From Clostridia bacterium (GTDB lineage: Bacteria > Bacillota > Clostridia > TANB77 > UBA1234), in assembly GCA_900753975.1 (NCBI GenBank), contig CAAEBC010000065.1, positions 1 through 40,027 of the forward strand: DNA of 40,027 nucleotides, read 5' to 3'. Within the stretch, counting starts at the first letter, position 1. Each line of letters begins with the position of its first letter. Positions 1-6,761 of this stretch are shown one piece after another. The notes beneath the pieces are model-generated. The model searched no databases, was not told the origin of the DNA, and worked only from the letters and a program-made list of their open reading frames with translations. Both the position numbers and the translations under genes were made by a program.

Positions 1-65
1 CGAGAAAAAGGGACGGAGGAAAATTCTCACTTTTTCTCGGAATTCCCCTCCGTCCCTTTTTCTCG
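1..65. repeat. REP-like inverted repeat, copy 1
   Basis: Bases 1-19 and 47-65 are perfect 19-bp reverse complements (core GGGACGGAGG / CCTCCGTCCC), separated by 27 bases that again contain the motif TTCTCACTTTTTCTCG. The same core recurs at 1016-1117, so this is a dispersed repeat family rather than a chance hairpin. It sits about 70 bp upstream of abrB and could act as a terminator for whatever lies to the left. The element may continue beyond the window edge. Confidence 0.8.
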
Positions 66-137
66 CCGTCCTTTTCACAGCTCTTCTTCTTCTTGAATCA
101 TTGCAAAAGCTTTTAGAAATGGGAGGGTATTTTTATT

Positions 138-374
138 ATGAAATCAACAGGTATTGTTAGAAAAGTAGATGAACTTGGTAGAATCGTTTTACCAATAGAA
201 TTAAGACGTACATTAAATATCGATATAAAAGATTCTATAGAAATCTATGTCGAAAATGATTCTATAGTATTAAAAAAATTTGAACCAACTTGCATCTTTT
301 GTGGCAGTAATGAGAATTTAAAAACATTCCACGATAAAAACGTTTGTGAGAAATGTTTAAATGAAATGAAATAA
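138..374 (+). CDS. abrB: AbrB-family transition-state regulator with C-terminal zinc ribbon
   Basis: Small DNA-binding regulator of 78 residues. Residues 1-47 form the swapped-hairpin SpoVT/AbrB domain, with the hallmark run GIVRKVDELGRIVLPIELRR near the N terminus. The C-terminal part has CIFC (about residues 52-55) and CEKC (about 70-73), a four-cysteine zinc ribbon typical of clostridial AbrB proteins and absent from Bacillus AbrB. In Bacillus, AbrB represses stationary-phase and sporulation genes; the same role here is inferred. The start is fixed by a GGGAGG ribosome binding site about 10 bases upstream. Position next to rsmI matches the Bacillus order, but here abrB is divergent from that operon and has its own strong terminator at 487-536. 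Confidence 0.93.
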   Translation: MKSTGIVRKVDELGRIVLPIELRRTLNIDIKDSIEIYVENDSIVLKKFEPTCIFCGSNENLKTFHDKNVCEKCLNEMK

Positions 375-383
375 AAAATGAAA

Positions 384-441
384 CAGACAGCATAAATTGG
401 AGCCGGGATGGCTTTCGCTAAATTATGGTAAGTGAGGTCTG
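384..441 (+). other. Candidate structured RNA in the abrB 3' region
   Basis: Three nested stems can be drawn: P1 CAGAC 384-388 with GTCTG 437-441; P2 CATAAATT 391-398 with AATTATG 421-427 (one bulged base); P3 AGCC 401-404 with GGCT 410-413 closing a GGGAT loop. The stretch is GC-richer than its surroundings, begins 9 bases after the abrB stop codon, and is followed by a terminator at 487-536. It could be a 3'-UTR-derived small RNA or a cis element. I do not recognise a known riboswitch consensus in it. Confidence 0.35.
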
Positions 442-486
442 ATTGCACAAAATATTTATTGCTTATGCTTTTGAATACATATAACT

Positions 487-536
487 AAAAATAGAGTAGG
501 AACCGTGTTATTTAACTAAGTTCCTACTCTATTTTT
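487..536. terminator. Bidirectional intrinsic terminator between abrB and the MazG-like gene
   Basis: Perfect 17-bp inverted repeat, 487-503 against 520-536, with arms starting AAAAA and ending TTTTT, and a 16-base loop. It lies between convergent genes (abrB on plus, MazG-like on minus), so it can end transcripts in both directions. Confidence 0.9.
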
Positions 537-571
537 AAACACATATTTTTATTCACCTATGTTAGCAAGAT

Positions 572-871
572 TTAATCTTTAATTCTTATATTTCTACCAT
601 CTATATTTTTATAAACTCTATTTTTATTTTTTTCAACTTTATTGATTATTTCCATTTCTAAATCTTTTCCTAAAATTTCAGATAGACCTAATAAATATAT
701 AGCTACATCTGCTAGTTCTTCGCCTAAATCTTCTTTTCCTTTTCTATAAGCTTCATAAGCCTCCGCAACTTCTCCATATAAAAAACAAAATTCCTTATTT
801 ACATCAGTTACATTAAAACCTTTATTCAATTTATTTTGATATATTTCTTTTTGCAAATTTTTTAAATTCAT
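572..871 (-). CDS. MazG-like nucleotide pyrophosphohydrolase
   Basis: 99-residue all-alpha NTP pyrophosphohydrolase-like protein, the size of single-domain MazG-like enzymes. The Mg-binding pattern is visible: EVAEAYEA (about residues 34-41) supplies the EExxE-type site and EELADVAIYLLG (about 51-62) the ExxD site. Members hydrolyse NTPs or dNTPs to NMP and pyrophosphate and are viewed as house-cleaning enzymes; the substrate cannot be told from sequence. The start is supported by GGAGG 8 bases upstream. That ribosome binding site overlaps the end of an open but start-less frame (875-1012), implying it was once the downstream gene of a two-gene unit. Confidence 0.85.
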   Translation of the reverse strand: MNLKNLQKEIYQNKLNKGFNVTDVNKEFCFLYGEVAEAYEAYRKGKEDLGEELADVAIYLLGLSEILGKDLEMEIINKVEKNKNRVYKNIDGRNIRIKD

Positions 872-874
872 TCT

Positions 875-1012
875 CTAATCCTCCATATACTTATTATAAT
901 ATTTTATAATATTTGTTATCTCATTTTTCATATACTGTTGCAATTCATTTTTATCATAAATTACATTGTTATTTAAATTGTATACCAATATTTTTTTACC
1001 ATTCAAATTTAA
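875..1012 (-). pseudogene. 3' remnant of an unknown gene upstream of the MazG-like gene
   Basis: On the minus strand an open frame of about 45 codons runs from the edge of the repeat at 1016 to a TAG at 875-877. Its end reads KNEITNIIKYYNKYMED. It looks like a protein C terminus and it ends inside the ribosome binding site of the MazG-like gene, the usual geometry of translationally coupled genes. No plausible start or ribosome binding site is present: the 5' part appears to have been lost at the repeat boundary. I cannot identify the family. It could also be fortuitous coding potential. Confidence 0.4.
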
Positions 1013-1015
1013 GAC

Positions 1016-1117
1016 TGAGAAAAGGAGACGGAGGAAAATTCTCACTATTTATGTTTGGATAATAAGGTCCGTCCCTTTTTCTCAAAAGTGAGAATTTTCC
1101 TCCGTCCCCTTTTCTCA
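1016..1117. repeat. REP-like inverted repeat, copy 2 (composite)
   Basis: Outer arms 1016-1046 and 1087-1117 are reverse complements over 31 bases with one mismatch. A third unit, GGTCCGTCCCTTTTTCTCA (about 1067-1084), lies between them, so more than one pairing is possible. The core matches the repeat at 1-65. The right arm ends two bases before the rsmI stop codon (1120-1122), so it probably also serves as the terminator of the trmN6-rsmI operon. Confidence 0.85.
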
Positions 1118-1119
1118 CT

Positions 1120-1947
1120 CTACTTCTTTTTTAATGTCGCATAAACCTCCGACTTGCTTATTCCCTTAACTTTTGCCACCTGCTTCATCGCCTCTTTTTC
1201 AGTCATTCCTTCATCCATATATTTTTCCATCAATTCCTCTATAGATTCAGTAACCTCTACAATTTCTGCAGGTTTACCTTCAACCAAAACAACAAACTCG
1301 CCCTTTATATCGCCTTCATTATAATATGCAATCGCTTCATCCAAAGTAAACCTTAAGTGTTCTTCAAAAACTTTAGTTATCTCACGAGAAAGCACAACTC
1401 TTCTGTCTCCACCAAAATACTCCCTTAAATCCTTTAAAGTTCTTCTCAACTTGTGAGGTGCCTCGTAAAAAATAATAGTACGTTCCTCATTCTTTAAACT
1501 ATTTAAATGAGTCTTTCTATTACCCTTGTTCATAGGTAAAAATCCTTCAAAAACAAATCTTTTCGTATCGAATCCCGAGCAAATAAGACCTTGCACAAAA
1601 GCTACTGCACCAGGAATTGGAATAACAACAATATCATTATTAATTGCCTCTCTTACCAAATCTTCTCCGGGATCAGATATAGCAGGAGTCCCAGCATCTG
1701 ATACAAGTGCCAAGTTTTTCCCTTCCAAAAGCAATTCAATAACGCTATCAATTTTAGTACCTTCGTTATGTCTATAAAAACTTATCATCTGTTTTGAAAT
1801 CTCAAAATGATTCAAAAGCTTTATAGTTTTTCTTGTGTCTTCAGCTAAAATTAAATCAACATTTTTAAGTGTCTCTATTGCTCTAAAAGTAATATCTCCA
1901 AGGTTTCCAATAGGAGTTGCTACTAAATATAATTTTCCTTTTTCCAT
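1120..1947 (-). CDS. rsmI: 16S rRNA 2'-O-ribose C1402 methyltransferase
   Basis: SAM-dependent methyltransferase of the tetrapyrrole-methylase fold that 2'-O-methylates C1402 of 16S rRNA in the decoding centre (Bacillus YabC). 275 residues, close to the usual length. N-terminal ATPIGNLGDITFRA (about residues 10-23) and the strongly conserved SDAGTPAISDPG (about 83-94) are family signatures. The ATG directly follows the TAG of the upstream methyltransferase gene, with a GGAGGAAG ribosome binding site inside that gene, so the two are co-translated. The 3' end abuts a REP-like repeat. Confidence 0.96.
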   Translation of the reverse strand: MEKGKLYLVATPIGNLGDITFRAIETLKNVDLILAEDTRKTIKLLNHFEISKQMISFYRHNEGTKIDSVIELLLEGKNLALVSDAGTPAISDPGEDLVREAINNDIVVIPIPGAVAFVQGLICSGFDTKRFVFEGFLPMNKGNRKTHLNSLKNEERTIIFYEAPHKLRRTLKDLREYFGGDRRVVLSREITKVFEEHLRFTLDEAIAYYNEGDIKGEFVVLVEGKPAEIVEVTESIEELMEKYMDEGMTEKEAMKQVAKVKGISKSEVYATLKKK

Positions 1948-2697
1948 CTATTCTTCCTCCATTTGCATATTATAAATATCCATTATCGTGCAAGTATATT
2001 TTCCATCTTTATCATAAACATATATTGGATCTTCAACTTTCAAAAATGGTTTTCCGCCCTTTGTGCCTTGCACCAAAACCAAATTAGGTGCCTTGCCTTC
2101 TGACGGATGTACAAATCTAATTCTCTTTGGCTCTATATTTCTCTTTCTCATTATAGAAAAAATATCAACTAATCTTTCAACCCTATGAACCATAAAAAGA
2201 GAGCCGCCTGTTTTTAGTACAGTTTGACTTTTCTTTATTATATCGTCTAATGTGCATAATACTTCGTGCCTAGAAATAGTCTTAGTGTCAAGTTCGTTTA
2301 TAACTCCACTTCCTGTTTTTTTGTATGGTGGATTTACTGTAATGGCATCGATGCTTTCTTTCTCAAAATATTTATCTATATTTTTCAAATCGTCATTTAT
2401 AATCTCAATCTTTTCAGACTGACCGTTTAAATCAATGCTTCTTTTTGCCATGTCAGCTATTTCATTTTGAATTTCAACAGCATATATTTTCTTTGCATCT
2501 GTTTTTGCTTCTAGTAAAATAGCTACTATTCCAGTACCTGTGCATAAATCAAGTACTACTGAATTTTTCCTAATATTTTTAGCAAAATCAGAAAGCAAAA
2601 CTGCGTCTATTCCAAAACAAAAACCTTTTGAGTTTTGAATAATTTTTAATCCTTTATATTGTAAATCATCTATTCTTTCATTTTCTTTAAGTTCCAT
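1948..2697 (-). CDS. TrmN6/YabB-like tRNA (adenine-N6)-methyltransferase
   Basis: 249-residue Rossmann-fold methyltransferase of the YabB/TrmN6 family (tRNA1(Val) A37 N6-methylation in the characterised enzyme). Motif I VLDLCTGTGIVAI (about residues 49-61) binds SAM, and VNPPYKK (about 124-130) is the NPPY motif of N6-adenine or N5-glutamine methyltransferases. The ribosome binding site AGGAG lies 6-7 bases before the ATG. Linked to rsmI as in Bacillus (yabB-yabC), which supports the family call; the exact tRNA substrate is inferred. Confidence 0.88.
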   Translation of the reverse strand: MELKENERIDDLQYKGLKIIQNSKGFCFGIDAVLLSDFAKNIRKNSVVLDLCTGTGIVAILLEAKTDAKKIYAVEIQNEIADMAKRSIDLNGQSEKIEIINDDLKNIDKYFEKESIDAITVNPPYKKTGSGVINELDTKTISRHEVLCTLDDIIKKSQTVLKTGGSLFMVHRVERLVDIFSIMRKRNIEPKRIRFVHPSEGKAPNLVLVQGTKGGKPFLKVEDPIYVYDKDGKYTCTIMDIYNMQMEEE

Positions 2698-2740
2698 TTT
2701 CTACTCCTGTTCATATAATAAATAAGGGATGTGATTTTAT

Positions 2741-2896
2741 ATGCAAAAACCAAATTGTTTTACTAATCTTTGTTGTTCCTTAAAACAAGTCGAATGTTTT
2801 TTAGAAAACATTTGCAGAGTGCGCCGAGCAAGAAAACTAACAAAAATTATATTACCTTCTTGCAATTGTTTTTATAACTGGAGAAAAAGGAGATGA
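2741..2896 (+). CDS. Possible small cysteine-rich protein (51 residues)
   Basis: Short frame on plus in the gap between the trmN6-like and ferredoxin genes. The predicted peptide starts MQKPNCFTNLCCSLKQVECF and has seven cysteines (C6, C11, C12, C19, C25, C41, C43) and a basic C terminus. An AAGGGATG stretch precedes the ATG at a rather long distance. A perfect 10-bp hairpin overlaps its stop codon and could be its terminator, although that hairpin also ends the ferredoxin operon from the other side. No family recognised. It may be a genuine metal-binding or antimicrobial-type peptide, or chance. Confidence 0.35.
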   Translation: MQKPNCFTNLCCSLKQVECFLENICRVRRARKLTKIILPSCNCFYNWRKRR

Positions 2897-2916
2897 AGCT
2901 TTTCTCCATCTCCTTT
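2880..2916. terminator. Hairpin terminator at the 3' end of the metK/lepB-to-ferredoxin gene run
   Basis: AAAGGAGATG (2886-2895) pairs with CATCTCCTTT (2907-2916). An alternative stem GGAGAAAA (2880-2887) with TTTTCTCC (2900-2907) is also possible. Read on minus, the stem is followed by a T-rich run, as expected for termination after the ferredoxin gene ending at 2933. Confidence 0.6.
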
Positions 2917-2932
2917 CAAACTCTTATACATA

Positions 2933-3103
2933 TTATTCTTGCTCTGGAGCACCAACAGGACAAACACCTGCACAAGCACCGCATTCTATGCACATGCTTT
3001 CATCTATTTCATATTTTGTATCTCCTTCTTTTATACAAGAAACAGGACAACCTTCTGCACAAGCTCCACATTTAATACAAGCATCACTTATTTTATATGC
3101 CAT
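2933..3103 (-). CDS. 2[4Fe-4S] ferredoxin
   Basis: Soluble electron carrier of 56 residues with two complete clostridial motifs: C9-x2-C12-x2-C15-x3-C19-P and C38-x2-C41-x2-C44-x3-C48-P, each ligating a [4Fe-4S] cluster, plus an extra C23. The start is fixed by AGGAGGTG 6-7 bases upstream; that ribosome binding site overlaps the ricT stop codon, so the gene is translated from the ricT transcript. The neighbour RicT is itself part of an Fe-S-containing complex, which makes a functional link possible but unproven. Length and motif spacing are those of classic clostridial ferredoxins. Confidence 0.95.
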   Translation of the reverse strand: MAYKISDACIKCGACAEGCPVSCIKEGDTKYEIDESMCIECGACAGVCPVGAPEQE

Positions 3104-3118
3104 TTTTTTCACCTCCTC

Positions 3119-4015
3119 TTAAAATTCTTCTCCTCGCTTAAATCCTTCTTCCAAAGCTTTTAGTTCTTTAAAGTTAACATCATCTTCTTTTTCTCTTCTC
3201 TTTTTATTTTTTAGAATTTCTATTTCTTCTAATCCATAAGATTTCTTTTGGATGTTACCTTCTTTTTCAACTTTCACTCTAACTACTTCTTTTAACACTT
3301 CCACATCTTCTACAGTTCCAACTCCATCTGGTGTCTTAACTGTAGCTCCAACATTTGGAAGTCTAGACAGCTTTTCTTCATAAACATCTTGTTCATGTTT
3401 TAAGCAACACATAAGTCTTCCACATACTCCTGAAATTTTTGTAGGATTTAGCGATAAGCCTTGTTCTTTTGCCATTTTTATAGATACAGGATTTAAATCT
3501 GAAAGATGTTTGCAACAACATAACTCTCTTCCACACATTCCATATCCACCAAGCATTTTCACTTCATCTCTAACTCCAATTTGTCTTAGTTCAATTCTTG
3601 TTTTATATATAGCTGCTAAGTCTTTTACTAAATCCCTAAAGTCAATTCTACCATCAGCTGTAAAATAAAAAAGTAATTTTGTATTATCAAAAGTATATTC
3701 GACATCTACAAGTTTCATATCAAGCTTATGTTCAGCGATTTTTCTAACACACGTTTCATAAGCTTCTTTTGCTCTCTCTTCATTTTCCTGATATGTTTTT
3801 TTATCTTCCTCTGTTGCAATTCTTAAAACATTTTTTAAAGGTGCAACTATTTTTTCCTCTTCTATGCTTCTATTTTCAATAGCGACTTCCCCGTATTCAA
3901 TTCCTCTAGCAGTCTCTACTATAACGCCATCACCTTTTTTTAACTTTATATTATCGGCATCAAAAAAATATATCTTTCCTATTTTTTTAAACTTTACGCC
4001 AACTATTTCTTGCAT
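3119..4015 (-). CDS. ricT: RicT (YaaT) PSP1-domain protein, Y-complex subunit
   Basis: 298-residue PSP1-domain protein related to Bacillus YaaT/RicT, which with RicA and RicF forms the Y-complex that guides RNase Y processing of operon mRNAs and influences sporulation and competence. The cysteine clusters CGRELCCCKHL (about residues 161-171) and CGRLMCCLKHE (about 198-208) are characteristic; the RicAFT complex is known to carry [4Fe-4S] clusters. Basic C-terminal tail with KNKKRREKEDD. The ribosome binding site GAGGAGGT precedes the ATG, and the gene follows holB by 17 bases, the conserved order of this locus. RicA and RicF are not in the window. Confidence 0.93.
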   Translation of the reverse strand: MQEIVGVKFKKIGKIYFFDADNIKLKKGDGVIVETARGIEYGEVAIENRSIEEEKIVAPLKNVLRIATEEDKKTYQENEERAKEAYETCVRKIAEHKLDMKLVDVEYTFDNTKLLFYFTADGRIDFRDLVKDLAAIYKTRIELRQIGVRDEVKMLGGYGMCGRELCCCKHLSDLNPVSIKMAKEQGLSLNPTKISGVCGRLMCCLKHEQDVYEEKLSRLPNVGATVKTPDGVGTVEDVEVLKEVVRVKVEKEGNIQKKSYGLEEIEILKNKKRREKEDDVNFKELKALEEGFKRGEEF

Positions 4016-4032
4016 ATATACCTCCTCTAAGG

Positions 4033-4857
4033 CTAAAGTCTTGTAAACTTTATATTTAAGTTATCTAATGTTAAATCTAAATTTGCATTTCGCTTAATAT
4101 TTCTTATTGTTTCATCGATTAAACTAATTTTCTTAACTTTTTTATATGTATCAGTTTTTAAATCTTTGTAATATATTATTTTAGAAAATTCTAAAAGCTT
4201 ACACATATCAACATCATCCATCGATTTTATTTCAGATAGTTTTCTGTTAACATCTATAAAATTATGCTTTTCTAAAACATCTACTAACTCTTTCGACAAA
4301 CTATATGTACTGTCATTTATAAGAGCCAATGCCTTACTGGCACTTCCTCTTGCGAAATCGAACTCAACATCTTTTCCAATTATCTCTAGCAATTCTTCAT
4401 TTGATAATGGACTAAATTTTATTTCTGTAACCCTTGATAAAATTGTTTTTATAATTTTATCTTTGTTTGAAGTAATAAGTATCAAAGTTGCATAAACCGG
4501 TGGTTCTTCTAAAACTTTAAGTAGTGCATTTTGTGCATTCATATTCATTTTGTCTGCATCATCAATTATAATTACTTTTCTTTTTGAATACGTCGGCTTT
4601 AAATACACTTCATCTATCAAGCTTCTTACTTCTTCAATTTTTATACTATCTTTTTCCGGTAAAATAATCTTGAAATCTGTCTCATTAAAAGAATCGGAAG
4701 TTTCAGAGGACATCACTTGTTTTGCAAATTCAATAGCAACCAACTTTTTACCTATACCATCCTTACCTGTAAATAAATAAGCATGTCCTATTTTATCTTC
4801 ATCTATCATTTTCTTTAAAATTTGCTTTTGCTTTTCGTGGCCAATTATTTTATCCAT
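4033..4857 (-). CDS. holB: DNA polymerase III delta' subunit
   Basis: Clamp-loader delta' subunit, an AAA+ protein. Visible are IGHEKQKQIL at the N terminus, a P-loop-like GKDGIGKKLVA, the DDADKMNMNAQNALLKVLEE sensor-like helix, and SRVTEIKF. The usual zinc-binding cysteines of delta' are missing (the segment reads SETSDSFNETDF), and at 274 residues it is somewhat short, lacking much of the C-terminal collar. The frame is open upstream to 4875, but the GGAGGT ribosome binding site lies between those upstream codons and the ATGATG pair; the second ATG (4855-4857) has the best spacing, 4 bases. Adjacent to ricT as in Bacillus. Confidence 0.9.
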   Translation of the reverse strand: MDKIIGHEKQKQILKKMIDEDKIGHAYLFTGKDGIGKKLVAIEFAKQVMSSETSDSFNETDFKIILPEKDSIKIEEVRSLIDEVYLKPTYSKRKVIIIDDADKMNMNAQNALLKVLEEPPVYATLILITSNKDKIIKTILSRVTEIKFSPLSNEELLEIIGKDVEFDFARGSASKALALINDSTYSLSKELVDVLEKHNFIDVNRKLSEIKSMDDVDMCKLLEFSKIIYYKDLKTDTYKKVKKISLIDETIRNIKRNANLDLTLDNLNIKFTRL

Positions 4858-4867
4858 CATACCTCCA

Positions 4868-5515
4868 CTAATCATCTATTTTTCCAAATCTATTAAGTGG
4901 CCAAATTCTATATCTAACTCTACCTTCTACCTTGCTAAGTGGTATACATCCAAACACTCTACTATCTGTCGAACCTGTACGGTTGTCACCCATTACAAAA
5001 ATATATCCTTCTGGAATGATTAAATCGTTGTATTCACCTGTTGGTGTTTTTAGTCCATCTACAAGATATTTTTCATTTTTCTTTTTACCATTAACATAAA
5101 CTTCACCGTTTTCCGTAATTTTCACATGGTCTCCTGCAACACCAATAACTCTTTTTATATAACTTGTTTTAGTTATTTCTAGTAAATCATGCAAAATAAA
5201 AGTTACAACACCTGAATTTTCATTGTAATATGCAGTGCCATCGTCATTAGTTGCAGCAGGCATTTCGAAAGTTATTATATCGCCTCTGAAAATTGGTATA
5301 TTAAAAGTTCTCACTAGTCTATTTATTAAAACTCTTTCACCATTTAATATTGTTGGTGTCATAGAGCCTTGTTGAACAAGTGTCGGTGTAAAAATAAAAT
5401 ACTTTATAACAACAGCTATTATAAAAGCTGCAAGCAAACACAATACCCATTCCATAATTTCACGTGCAAGAGATTTATCTCTTTCCTTTTTTATTTTAGG
5501 TTTATTATCTTCCAT
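4868..5515 (-). CDS. lepB: Type I signal peptidase
   Basis: Membrane-bound S26 peptidase that removes Sec and Tat signal peptides. One N-terminal membrane helix (about residues 22-42). Catalytic Ser51 lies in QQGSMTPT and Lys121 in SYIKRVIGVAGD; the C-terminal box MGDNRTGSTDSR completes the family pattern. 215 residues, with a single N-terminal helix as in Gram-positive SipS-like enzymes. GGGGGTG stands 5-6 bases before the ATG. The stop codon lies 10 bases before the holB start; lepB is an addition compared with the Bacillus holB cluster. Confidence 0.96.
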   Translation of the reverse strand: MEDNKPKIKKERDKSLAREIMEWVLCLLAAFIIAVVIKYFIFTPTLVQQGSMTPTILNGERVLINRLVRTFNIPIFRGDIITFEMPAATNDDGTAYYNENSGVVTFILHDLLEITKTSYIKRVIGVAGDHVKITENGEVYVNGKKKNEKYLVDGLKTPTGEYNDLIIPEGYIFVMGDNRTGSTDSRVFGCIPLSKVEGRVRYRIWPLNRFGKIDD

Positions 5516-5577
5516 AAAAGCACCCCCGTTTTCTATTATATAGCCATTATACTACATTTGCAAGAAAATCATAAAAT

Positions 5578-6687
5578 CTACATTTTAATAATTTTCTCCC
5601 AAGTCATGCCTTCTTTTCCGAAATGTCCATAGTTAGTTGTTTGTCTGTAAATAGGTTTTTTCAAATCCAAATATTTAATTATTCCTCTAGGTGTTAAGTC
5701 AAATTTCTCTTCTACTAATTTGGCTAATTCTTCATCGGATTTTGTACCAGTTCCAAAACTATCAACAAAAACAGATAAAGGCTTTTCCATTCCTATTGCA
5801 TAAGAAACTTGAATTTCGCATTTTTTAGCATACCCATTTGCAACTAAATTTTTAGCAATATGACGTAGCATATATGTAGCAGATCTATCTACTTTACTTG
5901 CATCTTTTCCTGAAAAAGCACCGCCACCATGTCTTGCATATCCACCATAAGTATCTACTATCAATTTTCTGCCTGTTAGTCCAGTGTCACCCAAAGGTCC
6001 ACCAATTACAAATCTACCTGTTGGATTTACATATATTTTTGTATTTTCATCAATCATCTCTTTTGGCACAACTTTATTTATAACATTTTCGATGACTGCT
6101 TTTCTAACCTCTTCAGCAGAAACTGTCTCTAAGTGTTGTGTAGAAACAAGTATTGTCTCAATTCTTTTTGGTTTATCATCTTCATATTCAACTGTTACTT
6201 GTGTTTTTCCATCAGGTCTTATAAATTTTATTTCACCATTTTTTCTTGCTTCTGTTAATCTTTTTGCTAATTTATGTGCCATATTTATAGCATAAGGCAT
6301 ATAATTTTCTGTTTCTGATGATGCATAACCAAACATGATTCCTTGGTCTCCTGCGCCGCCAATATCAACTCCCATAGCTATATCAGGACTTTGCTTATCA
6401 ATATTCATTCTAACTTCACAAGTTCTATAATCTATGTCTGTATCTTTATTATCATATCCGATTTCTTTTATAGTATTTCTTACGATACTTTCTACATCAA
6501 TTACTGCTTTTGTAGTTATCTCGCCTGCTACCGTAATTAGATTATTAGAAGCAAACGTTTCTACAGCAACTCTTGAATTCTCATCTTGTTTCAAACATTC
6601 GTCTAAAATAGAATCTGATATCAAATCGCATAATTTATCTGGATGTCCTTCTGTTACACTTTCAGACGTAAAATAATATTTCTTCAT
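5578..6687 (-). CDS. metK: S-adenosylmethionine synthase
   Basis: Makes SAM from methionine and ATP. Family motifs: SESVTEGHPDK at the N terminus, GGAGDQGIMFGYA (ATP-binding hexapeptide region), GPLGDTGLTGRK, and GGGAFSGKDASKVDRSA (P-loop-like metal site). The longest frame begins 19 codons earlier, but GAGG seven bases before 6687 and the conserved MKKYYFTSESVTEGHPDK start place initiation here. At 369 residues it is about 25 shorter than typical MetK, mainly at the C terminus, which ends at MTWEKIIKM. No SAM riboswitch is visible in the short leader. Confidence 0.96.
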   Translation of the reverse strand: MKKYYFTSESVTEGHPDKLCDLISDSILDECLKQDENSRVAVETFASNNLITVAGEITTKAVIDVESIVRNTIKEIGYDNKDTDIDYRTCEVRMNIDKQSPDIAMGVDIGGAGDQGIMFGYASSETENYMPYAINMAHKLAKRLTEARKNGEIKFIRPDGKTQVTVEYEDDKPKRIETILVSTQHLETVSAEEVRKAVIENVINKVVPKEMIDENTKIYVNPTGRFVIGGPLGDTGLTGRKLIVDTYGGYARHGGGAFSGKDASKVDRSATYMLRHIAKNLVANGYAKKCEIQVSYAIGMEKPLSVFVDSFGTGTKSDEELAKLVEEKFDLTPRGIIKYLDLKKPIYRQTTNYGHFGKEGMTWEKIIKM

Positions 6688-6732
6688 TTTTATTCCTCTT
6701 TTCCATATATATTTCCTTAACCAAGCAATACT

Positions 6733-6741
6733 ACTATACCA
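6733..6741 (-). promoter_or_regulatory. Possible extended -10 promoter for metK
   Basis: On minus, TGGTATAGT forms an extended -10 element (TGN + TATAGT) about 45 bases before the metK ATG, giving a leader near 38 bases. No good -35 hexamer is seen, which is tolerated for extended -10 promoters. The weak point is the AT-rich background. Confidence 0.35.
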
Positions 6742-6761
6742 CAAATTTCTACATTATTCAT

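Noticed and set aside
384..441. Fluoride riboswitch suggested by GGGATGGCTTTCGCT
   Set aside because: The spacing and pairing of the fluoride consensus are not met, and the element lies 3' of abrB, not upstream of a transporter.
6688..6760. SAM riboswitch upstream of metK
   Set aside because: The gap to walK is only about 70 bases, too short for a SAM-I aptamer plus expression platform, and no matching core motifs are visible.
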